Shown: piece after piece, positions 47,019 through 57,146 of the stretch | Layout: each line of letters starts with the position of its first letter | Position numbering within the stretch: position 1 is the stretch's first letter | Assembly: GCA_037355855.1 (NCBI GenBank) | Contig: CM074763.1 | Span: forward strand, 1,364,001-1,428,000 | Source: Pseudo-nitzschia pungens | Taxonomy: Eukaryota > Bacillariophyta > Bacillariophyceae > Bacillariales > Bacillariaceae | Reading direction: 5' to 3' | DNA length: 64,000 nt | Notes under the pieces: generated by a model | What the model was told of the DNA's origin: nothing | Seen by the model: the letters and a program-made list of their open reading frames with translations, nothing else | Databases searched by the model: none | Position numbers and translations under genes: made by a program

Positions 47019-47918
47019 ATGCTGCAACAAGAGAACGAAAGGCTAACCATGGGACTGAAAACTATCTCCACCTACAGCCTCGGAAGAATCATCTCCGGGT
47101 CCACCAAAACAGCATCTGTGTCTCTGAACATCTGCCAAGGATCGGTCCTCGACTTCTTCGCAATCGATAAGAAGTCAAATCGCGTTGGTGCAATCGTCAA
47201 TGCGGCTAACGAAGGATGCCTGTATGGAGGTGGTGTGGATGGAGCAATCAACGAAGCTGGTGGCCCCAAGCTCTGGGATGATCGGAAGGCACTGCCGGTC
47301 ATAAAAGGTACCGGAAAAAAAGGTACCCCTGGTATCCGCTGTGCTACCGGATCTGCAGTTATGACGGGACCAAATGATTATGGGAAACTTCACGTCCCGT
47401 ACGTGGTTCATGCGGTTGGACCAGCCTATCTTCGCTTTGATGGAGAAGGATTTGGTAAGCCGGATGCATTGCTTCGTTCGGCCTATCATGAATCGCTAGA
47501 ACGCTGCCACGAGAATGGAATCACCGACGTTGCCTTTTCTTTGCTCTCTGCGGGTGTCTTTCGAGGCGAGCGCAACCTCCATGATGTCTTGACCATAGCG
47601 GTAAAGGCGATCCAGGAGTGGGTGGATACAAAGACAGGGCAAACGAGGGATGTCGCCTCTGATAGCAGCGATGGCGACGGTAATAACGAACTATATCGAT
47701 TGAAAAGCATCACGCTTTGCGCGTTTTCGCCAAGAGAAGTAAACGTATTGAAAACAGTCTGCCAGGATATTTTTGAGGCGAATGACACTGCAGATGACAA
47801 AGACAAAGAGGAAGACGAAGGAGATGAAGGAGACTGCGAGCGAGGTAGAGAAGAAGAGAAGCAACAGATTTTGGCTACTGAAGCCACGAAGAAACCGCAA
47901 ACCGCCGAGGAAGAGTAA
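47019..47918 (+). CDS. Macrodomain protein (ADP-ribose / O-acetyl-ADP-ribose hydrolase-like)
   Basis: The macrodomain (about residues 28-245) binds or hydrolyses ADP-ribose derivatives. AIVNAANEGCLYGGGVDGAI matches the NAAN...GGGVDGAI catalytic loop of the MacroD class (Asn and Asp both kept). IRCATGSAVMTGPNDYG and VPYVVHAVGPAY follow, then FSLLSAGVFRGERNL, the second phosphate-binding loop (normally PxISTGxFG; here LLSAGVFRG). The C-terminal 50 residues are Asp/Glu/Lys-rich and disordered. A later Met (47049) could be the true start. No leader is evident, so a cytosolic or nuclear place is likely. Frame intact, 299 residues. Whether it removes mono-ADP-ribose from proteins or deacetylates OAADPr is not decidable here. 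Confidence 0.9.
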   Translation: MLQQENERLTMGLKTISTYSLGRIISGSTKTASVSLNICQGSVLDFFAIDKKSNRVGAIVNAANEGCLYGGGVDGAINEAGGPKLWDDRKALPVIKGTGKKGTPGIRCATGSAVMTGPNDYGKLHVPYVVHAVGPAYLRFDGEGFGKPDALLRSAYHESLERCHENGITDVAFSLLSAGVFRGERNLHDVLTIAVKAIQEWVDTKTGQTRDVASDSSDGDGNNELYRLKSITLCAFSPREVNVLKTVCQDIFEANDTADDKDKEEDEGDEGDCERGREEEKQQILATEATKKPQTAEEE

Positions 47919-48278
47919 AATGGGCATGTAACCGTTCCAAACTGGCACATTCGGATAGAACGTTGCAGCCGTGTGACATTAGATTACATCCGCACGTATC
48001 ACTGAATACAGCAGACAACCGAACAGTGGTCATCAGCGAAGACATTACAAAGAAATCCAATAGGAGTTTGAATGGATTGGTTCTATATCACCAAACCGAC
48101 TTGTTGATAGATATGAATCGCACCAACATGATAGAATAAAGAAGATATATCATATAATACGGAGACTTTTGAATTGGACTAAGAATACAGAAAAAATCTG
48201 TTCCTTGCATTTCTTGTTTAGTGTCTCGTTTGAAAAGGATCCATGCCATACCAGTACAACAAACCATTAATTATCCTT
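47919..48278. other. Convergent spacer, no gene seen
   Basis: 3' flanks of the macrodomain gene and dihydroorotase, A+T rich near 48120-48200. Confidence 0.5.
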
Positions 48279-49802
48279 TCATTCTTTCTTATCAAACGAT
48301 GAAACAATGGTCCATTGAATCTCTTCTCCGAATTTGAGTGGAGTGACCTTGTCGCGACCAAATTCGTAGCTGACAGGTACCTTCCACGACTTCTTTTCGA
48401 GCGTCATGGTCTCGGTATTGCGGGAGAGACCGTAGTGATCGGCTCCCCAAGAACTGCAAAAGTCCTCAAACTTATCCAGACACCCCGCCTCGTCGAAGAC
48501 CTGCGCGTAGATTTCGACGGCGCAGTGAGCAGAAAAGACCCCAGCGCATCCACAGGCAGAAAATTTGGCGTGTATCGGGTGGGGAGCGCTGTCGGTGCCT
48601 AGGAAAAACTTGGGCGAGCCACTGGTGGCGGCCTTCACGAGGGCCACTCGGTGGATCTCGGCCTGTTTTTCGTTGGGTTTTCCGCATTGGAAATGGACGG
48701 TCGGAGTGAGCACAATTTTTTTTTCAAATTCGGTCGTGGTTTTTGGTCGAATCACGTGGGCAAACGCAAAGGCGTCACTTTGGATGCAAATTGGCAGCAA
48801 ATTGGTCTCACCTTGAGAATAGGGAGGCAGTACAAATGGGGACGGATTCCTCCGACGAGCATGTCTGAGATGAAATACCCCGTCACGAAGCGTTGTTGAT
48901 TGAGCAATTCGCAACCATTGAACGAAAAATTGGAAAACACGTGAGTATGGATCGGGTCAAGGGTCGCAATGTGCAGCATTCAAGATGATCACAATCGTTG
49001 TGTGACCCGCAAAAGCTCTCAAATCCATGTTTTTGTTCGTCACGGAATTTTCGCATACAATGAAAACAAGAGTTGATAGAGATTCTTTCGATTTGTATCC
49101 AGTAGCAGTCAGCAAGCAAGAATCCGCTTGGGCGTTCGAACCACGTACGATTTCGATTGTAAATCAGGTGCTGGGGCGTGATGCTCGCCTTGACGTTCGA
49201 CGGGCGCGTCGTTCATAATGTATTCCACAGCCTCCTTGGTACTGATGTGTTCCATTGTCATTTTCAGTGTCGGAAAATCCGTGACCAACGGCTTTATGAT
49301 TTCTTCGATAAAAACGGGTTCCCGTTCGAAGATATCGGCGTGCGTGACCTCCGAATGAATGCACAGCATCATTCCCACCTCTTGCATCGCTTCCAGAACC
49401 GGGTACAAATTTTTGACGTCTGAGCACGCCAAAGGCGGAGTTGGTCGTGGCACCCGCTGGGTAGTACTTGCAAGCGATGATAGTGGGTGTCCCGTCGGAA
49501 TTTTTCAGCGCGACAGCCTTTCGGATTTCTTCCGGTTTGGTGTTGTCGGTGAGATAGAGCGTCATGAGAGGTTGGAAGTACGCTGGATCTTGCCCGTTCT
49601 CGGCAAGAGAGGCCATGATGCGCTCCTTGTATTCCAGGGCAAGCTCGACAGTGGTGACGGGAGGTTTGAGATTCGGCATCATCAGACATCGACGGAATCG
49701 AGGGTATGCGTGTTTCAAGACGGATGCGGTGGGCGGACCATCTCGGCAGTGGTGGTGGAAATCGTCGGGGTAACGAATGGTGATCGTTTGGTTGTCGGTC
49801 AT
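48279..49802 (-). CDS. pyrC: Dihydroorotase (PyrC class)
   Basis: Zinc enzyme closing N-carbamoyl-aspartate to dihydroorotate in pyrimidine synthesis; here a stand-alone class II (E. coli PyrC-like) protein rather than part of CAD. Exons: 49149-49802, 48812-48864 and 48279-48662; introns 48865-49148 and 48663-48811. They rebuild [20 protein letters not shown] and LK-AEIHRVALVKAATSG. Metal ligands: PDDFHHHCRDG (His-x-His), CKYYPAGATTNS (carboxylated Lys), IHSEVTHAD and MEHISTKEA; GTDSAPHPIHAKFSACGCAG carries the catalytic Asp. Two one-base breaks, at about 49421 (an extra C before TCAGACGTC) and 49196-49197 (AA for A), both inside exon 1, are repaired to NSAFGV-SDVKNLYP and APV-DVKASITPQHL. 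No organelle leader is seen, so it is probably cytosolic. Confidence 0.93.
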
Positions 49803-50300
49803 GGTCGTAGTGGCTGCTTGCTCTTCGGTTTCGTGTTCTGGGAAGTGATTGCGAAATTGGGTTGGGGATAAGTTACCAATCTTTGTGAAAATGACTAAGA
49901 TTACTACTACTCGTAGCGATTATGATGGCGATGTGAATCGAGGATTTGATGTATGAGAGGATTCGAGGATTGATTCTGTGATTCTGTGATTCTGTACAGT
50001 AAATTATTCTGAAAGTTGATGGCAAAAGAACGTTTGACGCCTGACATCGTTTCGTATGTCCGTCTTCCGTATTCTCATCCGTTAAAAAATGCGCGCCAAC
50101 ATTCAAGATTCAAGATCCCCCGATACACAAAAAAAATAATGATTTTTGATATCTCTCTTCTCTTTCCACAACAACAGCAATGAAGCTCACCACCACCTTA
50201 TGTACAACATCGAACAAGATATTGCAATAGATAGATTGATTGAAGAATTGGCAATCGTCGGAATACGTTGCGGCTTGATAATATCTCACGACCGGAAAAG
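49803..50300. other. Divergent intergenic region, DHOase / HAT1
   Basis: Promoter region of about 500 bp containing GATTCTGT x3 at 49972-49995. No gene seen. Confidence 0.55.
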
Positions 50301-51953
50301 ATGACTTCTGGAGAATCTTCCTGGAACATCCTAACGGACGAACCTCAATGGTCTTCGGCGTCGTTATGCGTCAGATTGAATCACTTGGGCCAGAGTTTTC
50401 GACCGGAATACACCCACCAGCTGGTGGAAGGCGAAAGTTGGCGCGGCCACCGACTCCTCGCATCGGTCCTGAAAGCAGCGAGAGCCAACTATGAAAATTC
50501 ACGGGTCCCTGGAAAAGAAAGCTCTACTGCATCATCAGAGACAACGACGACAACAATACCTTCGGCGTCCATACTCCATAAATCTCACCAAAACCACGAA
50601 GCGGCAACTAGCGAGTTGGAAGTTACGGTCACAATCGCTCCGTCGTGCCAAGCGTGCAGCGTCGATATTGTGCGCAACGCTATCAGCGACGGCAATGGCG
50701 GCGAGGAACCAGTGGCGAAACGACCAAAGACAGATCCAGATGAGAAATCTCTGTCGGACGACAAAACAACAGCGGAGTCATCCAGAAGCAGCGAATCTTC
50801 TTCCCAACTTCCGATGACGGATTCAGAAATAATTGGCGCATTGTCCAAGGCTTTGCCACCAATAGCATCACGAAGCGACAAAACAAACGGTCCACTCGAA
50901 GAGGGCTTTCTGTCCAAACCAATTGGGGACCTCGTTGAAGAATACTCAGCTCACGCACCAAACCAAAGCGAGGATGGTCCCTCTGAATCCTCCAGCTTTG
51001 TGCTCACCGTTGCCGATGGGAGGTTGCCAGAGGTGTCAAATTATCATAATTGTGTGCAAAGACTCGCGCTGTTTTACATCGAGAACGCCGATGCCGTAGA
51101 CGTAGCAAAGGATAATGACGGTGGCTTTTGGAAGATCATGTACGTCTTTGGAAAGCACCCCGTGAACGATGACAATCAAAATGGCACAAAGGAGCAAACA
51201 AAAGAAAAATTTCGGTACTCGCTAGTGGGATATTTTACCCTCTTTCACTTCAATGCGCTTTTTCACAAACCGGAACCGGGCTGGATTCTTCGCATTTGTC
51301 AAGCGCTGGTCTTGCCGCCCTTTCAGAGCCAAGGCCACGGAAAACGAATGCTACGGGCCGTGTACGGGATGGTGCACCAAACAAAGCGGGAGTATGAGAC
51401 GGGGAACGCGCGACCGTGCAGCGAGCACGATACGTCCCAGCATCAAAAAATCATTCAAGTCAACGTGGAAGACCCAGCACCGGCCTTTGCCGCGCTGAGA
51501 ACCAAAATCGACTGGCAGCTGGTTCTGCAGCATCACAGGGAATGGAACTGGCCCCAAAGGGGTTCCATTGCGACGGACGCTGAAACTTCAAAATCGGTGG
51601 CACCTACGAATGAGCTGACGGCATTCTTTTCCGCTTTGTCCGAAAAGGAGGCATCGGCAATGAGCGCAAAAGCAAAGATCACGACGAAGCAAATCCATCG
51701 GACAAATGAGTTGTTGAAGCTTCGAGCCGTTCACAGTTTTCTCGAAGAGAAAAGTGGACAGGGGATAAGCAAGGAAGATATGGATACAATCGACCGTTTT
51801 TTTCGTCTGATGGTCAAGAGGCGTCTGAACAGAGAACATCGGGAAGAACTTTTGGAACAACCTAGCAAAGACGGCCAGAAGGCGATGCTGGCGCGGCTCT
51901 TTGACGAAGAGCTGAAAGGATACGAACGGATTCTCGCAAAGTTTTCAGGTTGA
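50301..51953 (+). CDS. HAT1: HAT1, type B histone acetyltransferase catalytic subunit
   Basis: Acetylates new H4 at K5/K12 before chromatin assembly. ATG 50301 is the first true Met in the frame. The N-terminal HAT1 domain is seen in VRLNHLGQSFRPEYTHQLVE (compare the FxPEYTHQ-F motif of yeast and human Hat1). It is interrupted by a Ser/Thr-rich insertion of about 90 residues with a possible nuclear signal (VAKRPKTD). The GNAT core follows: YFTLFHFNALFHKPEPGWIL, RICQALVLPPFQSQGHGKRM (the Q/R-x-x-G-x-G/A acetyl-CoA loop) and IIQVNVEDPAPAFAALRTKI (conserved EDPS-like segment). A helical C-terminal part has NELLKLRAVHSFLEE and LMVKRRLNREHREELLEQ. 550 residues against 419 in human; the excess is the insertion. 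No frame error. It shares the window with its substrate gene H4. Confidence 0.92.
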   Translation: MTSGESSWNILTDEPQWSSASLCVRLNHLGQSFRPEYTHQLVEGESWRGHRLLASVLKAARANYENSRVPGKESSTASSETTTTTIPSASILHKSHQNHEAATSELEVTVTIAPSCQACSVDIVRNAISDGNGGEEPVAKRPKTDPDEKSLSDDKTTAESSRSSESSSQLPMTDSEIIGALSKALPPIASRSDKTNGPLEEGFLSKPIGDLVEEYSAHAPNQSEDGPSESSSFVLTVADGRLPEVSNYHNCVQRLALFYIENADAVDVAKDNDGGFWKIMYVFGKHPVNDDNQNGTKEQTKEKFRYSLVGYFTLFHFNALFHKPEPGWILRICQALVLPPFQSQGHGKRMLRAVYGMVHQTKREYETGNARPCSEHDTSQHQKIIQVNVEDPAPAFAALRTKIDWQLVLQHHREWNWPQRGSIATDAETSKSVAPTNELTAFFSALSEKEASAMSAKAKITTKQIHRTNELLKLRAVHSFLEEKSGQGISKEDMDTIDRFFRLMVKRRLNREHREELLEQPSKDGQKAMLARLFDEELKGYERILAKFSG

Positions 51954-52591
51954 AGAACTGTTTTCACTTCAATTTCCATCGAATTTTCTGTTCTCCTCTA
52001 ATACAAAACAGAACGAAGGCGACATGAGGCAAAGGGAGTAATAAGGACTAATCGCGAAAGTTACGAAAGCTTTTCTTCCTTTGAGTATGGCGTGCTTGGA
52101 GAGAAGCTTGACGACAGCGGACTCTAGTAACCCAATCATGGATGAATTCACCACTCTATCTATCGCTTGCTGAGGTTTCCTCGAGATATGTTGAATACAG
52201 GAAACTATGTTCCAAATTACGATGAAACACTTTAATTCGACTTGACAGCAACAAAATAAAGTGATGATTGTACACACACTGAAGCATTTGGTCAAATTTT
52301 AGCTATTCCCATCAAATTCCCATGTCTCACGTATGAACGTGGTGCAACATGCTTTGTGTTACTTTTCTACAAAACGAAACCATTCGATCCGAATCAAGAT
52401 GTGATATTCTGTATGTTGTATGTTGGATCTAGTCAATTATTGATGGATGTGTACATTATTATTCATAAAATGGAAGGTCAAAGTGGACACAGAGTAAAAG
52501 TTTAAATTTCCCCAACTCGTCTTTTCCGTCAGAGTAGCAAGTACGCGCGAGTAGCCAGTCGTAGCAATTTGTGTATCTAACCCGTTTGTGA
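51954..52591. other. Convergent spacer, no gene seen
   Basis: A+T rich 3' flanks of HAT1 and the ankyrin gene. No domain or RNA gene recognised. Confidence 0.5.
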
Positions 52592-53527
52592 TTACCCGAC
52601 AACCTCAACCTTCTTTCCCAGTGAGTTTTCGCCAGTAGAAGCAGCCTCACCGCAAATTCGCTGGACCAGTAAATCTTTCCGTTTCTCGAGAAAGGAAATC
52701 CATTGATCACTGTGATCGTTTCGAGCGTAGGCAAATGGTGTGTTTCCTCGAACATCTTCCGATAGGAGTAACGCTGGGTCAGCGTGTTCAATCAGCAAAT
52801 TTACTACATCGAAATTGGGAGTGGGAGTCCATAGTGCGTCGTGGAAAGGATTTCGTCCGAAGTCGTCGCACCGATCCGTTTTCACTTTCACCTCCAGCAG
52901 CAAAAATTCCACAATTCCGGAGTAGCCTCTCCTACACGCCATGTGTAGGACCGACTCACCAAATTGATTGCAAGCATCCATACTTTTCCCACTTTCCCAT
53001 AACTGCCGCAGCAACTCTAGGTTGTTGCCTCGAACCGCTCTTACTGTTTCAAGGTCATACGCATTTATGTCTTCCTCGGAAGGTTTCTCGAATGTTAGCG
53101 TCTTGGGCGTTGGCAGTGATGTTGTCGTTTGTTGTTGAGCTGCTGTCGCAGATCCGTCACTGGTGGAATTGTCAGGAGATGACAATATTGTCTTGAGGAC
53201 ATCAAGGGGTTTCTTCTTCGGAGCCAGCGGCTTTGTAGCTGCCGTTGTGGAAACAGTCGAAGTCATAGCTGCTGTTGTTGTTTTCATTGCCATTGATGTC
53301 GGCACTCTGCTTATCTTACTTTTGGCTTTCGTGTGTACGAATCGAGCTTGTTGACCAGGAACTTTCGATGTTATGGGAACAAGGTTGTTCCCAGCATAAG
53401 GCATCAGCGTCGGTGTTTTTGTCATCGTTCCTATGTATATTGTGGGGAGTAGATTGGATTGGATGACGTTACACTCTTCTCGTTCTTCTTCGAATGATGT
53501 TACTCCGGTGAGATGATGTCTACACAT
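52592..53527 (-). CDS. Ankyrin-repeat protein
   Basis: Protein-interaction module of unknown role. The N-terminal 130 residues are Thr/Ala/Ser-rich low complexity. Ankyrin units follow: DLETVRAVRGNNLELLRQLW; FGESVLHMACRRGYSGIVEF; FGRNPFHDALWTPTPNFDVV; then a capping unit with RGNTPFAYARNDHSDQW. The T/SxLHxA signature is clear in the second and recognisable in the third. An internal Met (53425, MTKTPTLMPYAGN) is an alternative start. 311 residues in the long form, frame intact. Diatom genomes carry many such single-cluster ankyrin proteins; I cannot name an orthologue. Confidence 0.85.
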   Translation of the reverse strand: MCRHHLTGVTSFEEEREECNVIQSNLLPTIYIGTMTKTPTLMPYAGNNLVPITSKVPGQQARFVHTKAKSKISRVPTSMAMKTTTAAMTSTVSTTAATKPLAPKKKPLDVLKTILSSPDNSTSDGSATAAQQQTTTSLPTPKTLTFEKPSEEDINAYDLETVRAVRGNNLELLRQLWESGKSMDACNQFGESVLHMACRRGYSGIVEFLLLEVKVKTDRCDDFGRNPFHDALWTPTPNFDVVNLLIEHADPALLLSEDVRGNTPFAYARNDHSDQWISFLEKRKDLLVQRICGEAASTGENSLGKKVEVVG

Positions 53528-55139
53528 CTACCTTCTGCCTTGTTGCTTTGTTTGTGTCGGAAACCCACCTGACACTTGCCTTCAGCATCATCGAATTGGA
53601 TTACGTGAACGAGCTATCAATAGTGGCAGTAAATGTGAAGTCGATGTAAACCTTAGCGATGTAGAGTAAGTTAACTTGTTCGACTACAGTAAGACCTTAC
53701 ACGAGAGCTTCCGATAGCTAAAACTTTAGCTGCGCAGATGCGGATGATGGTGATAGTTGGCAGATACTAGATAAGTTACCGGTACATCACCGAAATTCTG
53801 GCATTCATCACTCTGGGGACCACGCAATCAATTTTCACTGGGACATCCGGAAAACGTATGTGAAGGAGAGGAGTTTCTTGTAGGATCGTGTGCGTGGTGT
53901 AGAGAAACATCACAACATCACTCGAAGGGCATGTTTGCTTCTACCGATAGATGTAGTCTTACTCCACGGACAGCATTAAGCTTACTTCATCTGTGAAAAG
54001 TAAGGTTACGGTAGTTGAAAGCACGACCTCAAAGACTTGTCGTGAAATGATTCTTTGTGATGTGGCAGGTAAACACGTAAGTTGAATAATGTCACTGTGT
54101 CGGAGTTGTTCGCAAGGGTACACTAACTTATATAGTGTATGATTTCTACATTTTTCATTGGATGTAATCAGCCCAGAGAACGCTGTTCTTCTTAATGACG
54201 TGTATGAATACGGATTTTCGGGTGATGATCGATCAGACTGTTGTCGACACACACTGTTGTTATGAAAATAGTCGAAATACGAGTAACTTCTTGCAATGGA
54301 TCTCAAATCATCATGCTTGTATTACTTATGCCTGTTTTTAGTAGTCATTGTCAACTTTCACTACACGTACGAAGTACTATTATTACTACTATTTTTTGTT
54401 TGTTGCTGTACGTAAGGTTACTGGTAGTACGTAGTAATTTGTAATTTTAGATTAGAGCGTGAAATAAGGTCTCGTGGCTGAATCCTACCGGTAATGGTTG
54501 CGGGTTTCTTATCGGTCTGACTGTGGGAAGAAGGTTCGAAGGTGTCAGAGCTTACATACCGTAAACCTTACTACGGTACCTAGTAACTAATCACTTCTGC
54601 TTCTTCGTAAGATGCTACATATAATATGTTTTAAAAGTACGAAGAATAATACTAAGGTTACCGTACCTTACGGTACGTAGTAGCATTACATCAGGTTTAC
54701 CATTATTGCTCTTCAGAAATTGGGCAGCACATTGCACTATTTTTCATTAGCAAGTATCACTTGTTATTATGAAGGTAATGTTCACCGGAGCTACAATTGA
54801 TGCTATGCTATGGTGCTGTTGGGGATGCAGGACAGGTGCTAGGTTCCAGTGTAGGGATCTTTAGTGATATCAGAGCTAGTAAGAAATACCCTACTAGCTC
54901 TTACTAGTAGCAGTCTAGTACTACGTAGATATTCTTCAAGATGGGAACAGGACTGAGCCTTCAGTAACTGTCTCCAACTTGCTGAACTGTATGCTAAGCA
55001 GCAGGCTAAGCAACAGTCTTAGCAAACAGACGTATAGCAAGGTGCTACGGTATGCTATCAGCTAAAAAACCGTGTCCTTGGGTTGGATTCGTATCGGTTA
55101 CAGATACATGACTGTAGCAACCTTAGCACACTGTAGGAT

Positions 55140-55232
55140 ACTACAAAATTCCTAACAGCTGTCCGTTGGTTCTACGCCTCAATGTACTAATTTCTACGTG
55201 GACTCGAGGACAGCTGTTAGGAACTTTGTAGT
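55140..55232. mobile_element. 93-bp hairpin element, copy C (MITE-like)
   Basis: Left ACTACAAAATTCCTAACAGC / TGTCC, right GGACAGCTGTTAGGAACTTT / GTAGT. Compensating changes on both arms (CTAACAG with CTGTTAG) keep the pairing that copies A and D make with CTATCAG/CTGATAG. Confidence 0.75.
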
Positions 55233-55487
55233 ACAAGGTTAAGGATGTACGGTTTGTGCTACCATACTGTGCTACTAGCGCGGGGTGTAGTCGTTATGTA
55301 CAATATGTACTAGAACCGTACGCCCGGCCCTGCAGTTAGCGCGAGCACCTTGGCGAACCCAAGCAAGCACACGATTATAATACGCTACTCCGTAAAGTTA
55401 CGCTGCAGTACCGGACACTACAGCGCTGTTAGAGAGTAATCCTTACGAGACAGAGAACTGTCACGAAAACAGATCTACCGGTAACTT

Positions 55488-55580
55488 ACTACAAAGTTCC
55501 TATCAGCTGTCCCCCGGTTCTACATCCTCAACTACTAATTTCTACGGAAACCGGGGGACAGCTGATAGGAATTCCGTAGT
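55488..55580. mobile_element. 93-bp hairpin element, copy D (MITE-like)
   Basis: Left ACTACAAAGTTCCTATCAGC / TGTCCCCCGGTT, right AACCGGGGGACAGCTGATAG / GAATTCCGTAGT. This is the most perfect palindrome of the four, with an arm of about 33 bp and a loop containing CAACTACTAATTTCTAC. Confidence 0.78.
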
Positions 55581-55748
55581 AGCTCACTCCTTCTTCTTTT
55601 TGATCTGAGATTAAAAGCACCTATCATGACCTCCCATTGCGATCGCTTCCTCTGTACCTCTACGGGAGTATCTTGTAGTACCTGAGTGTATGTAAAAGCG
55701 CTTTTAAATAGCATCCTCTGTAGACTCAATGTTTTTCAGGACTCGGTG

Positions 55749-55779
<31 letters not shown>

Positions 55780-57146
55780 ATTCTCCTCCACTCTAGTACT
55801 AGTACTAGTACTACTAGTACTTACTTCTACTATCGCTGACGAGCAAGAATATCACCAACGTTGTACTACTACTACTACTACTAGCTACTAGCTACTACTA
55901 CAGAACAGCACACTGCTGAACAGCATGATCCTGCAGCACTGAATCACTACTAGCTAGTAATATTCTACAAAGTATGCTACAGGGTTAAGGATACTACAGG
56001 ATACAGGCTACTGCACCATAGGTACTACTTCCGCGGGATATGCTACTTGTAGTACTACTAGTACTACTATTAGTAGCACGAGCATCAATCATGCTGAAAC
56101 TTTTCCCTGTTTTTGTGCTGGAATCTGCTACTAGTGCTGCCTTTTGGAAGATCTTTTCTTGAAAGCAATGTACAGTATTCACAAAGTGATGTTCACCAGT
56201 TTGATAATGGGCCTGTTGATTCCAGATCTAAACATATGTATCAATTTTTCGTGCATTGTTCCAGAGCACAGCAGAAAACTTCTTTGCACCATTTACATAA
56301 ATTTGAGTCTTCATTTTGGTGTTGGTGAGATTACAACTCCGTACCACAGACAGCAACTAGTGCTGCTAGAACTACTAGTACTACTACTAGCACCAGCAGT
56401 AGCTAGTACTTCTCTCCTCTATTTCTTCTTGTCTTATTGGCGATTAGGTCTCAAACACACGGCATTTTGAAACACCGCGAGGAATCACTCCCAGCAGAGA
56501 GCTCCACTGAGAGCTCTGGTTCGGTGACGCCTGTCCATTGATATCCCTCCTAACTTAGCCATGGCTAATTCTTCACCGCCATCTTTGGTATGAAAAATTA
56601 GCGAAAGATGAAGAGAAATTCCTGCGGAAGTGATCGGAAACACCGATAGCTGCCGTTGACGGGTGTCACTATGAGTTTCCGTTCCGGCTGTTATTCCTGA
56701 ACAGAATTCGCAAGGTCAGCTCTTTTTGTCGAATCAAACGCAGAAGATTGTTCTACGCGACCACAATCTGGTTCTTTCCATTGGTCGAGTGTCATTTGAG
56801 ACCAACCAAAAAGCTGCTTCTGCTCGCAACATCAATCTTTTCGAAAGAAATAAGAGTTTCCTTCTTAGTGTCTTTCCTGATGGATCCTGATTTTGGGAAT
56901 GCCTGATCAATTGAAGGCATCGCATCATGACACCTCTTCTATTTCGTCTTTGTTCTGCCGCGATATGTACCGGTACGAGTACGGTACTCGTAATTGTATG
57001 GATGGATATCATTGTTTCTTGTTCCGTTTCAGACGGAACGCTATTTGCAACTAATACAAAAATCTTTGCAACGATCACAAGCGAAACCATACTTCGGAAC
57101 CTCACAAGCTAAGATCACAACACCAAACAACCAATACAACATTACC

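Larger units (their letters stand above)
53528..57146. other. Repeat-rich intergenic region
   Basis: 3.6 kb without a convincing gene, the largest such gap here. It contains two MITE-like hairpins, CTAGTA/CTA microsatellites (55792-55821, 55864-55881), a GTT/GCT tract at 55750-55780, and many GTAAGGTTAC, GTACGAAGTA and TACCGGTA words. Open stretches at 55994-56470 and 56734-57105 show no domain. Confidence 0.65.

Noticed and set aside
55994..56470. Protein genes in the repeat-rich gap
   Set aside because: The open stretches are short and partly composed of CTAGTA microsatellite. No family motif.
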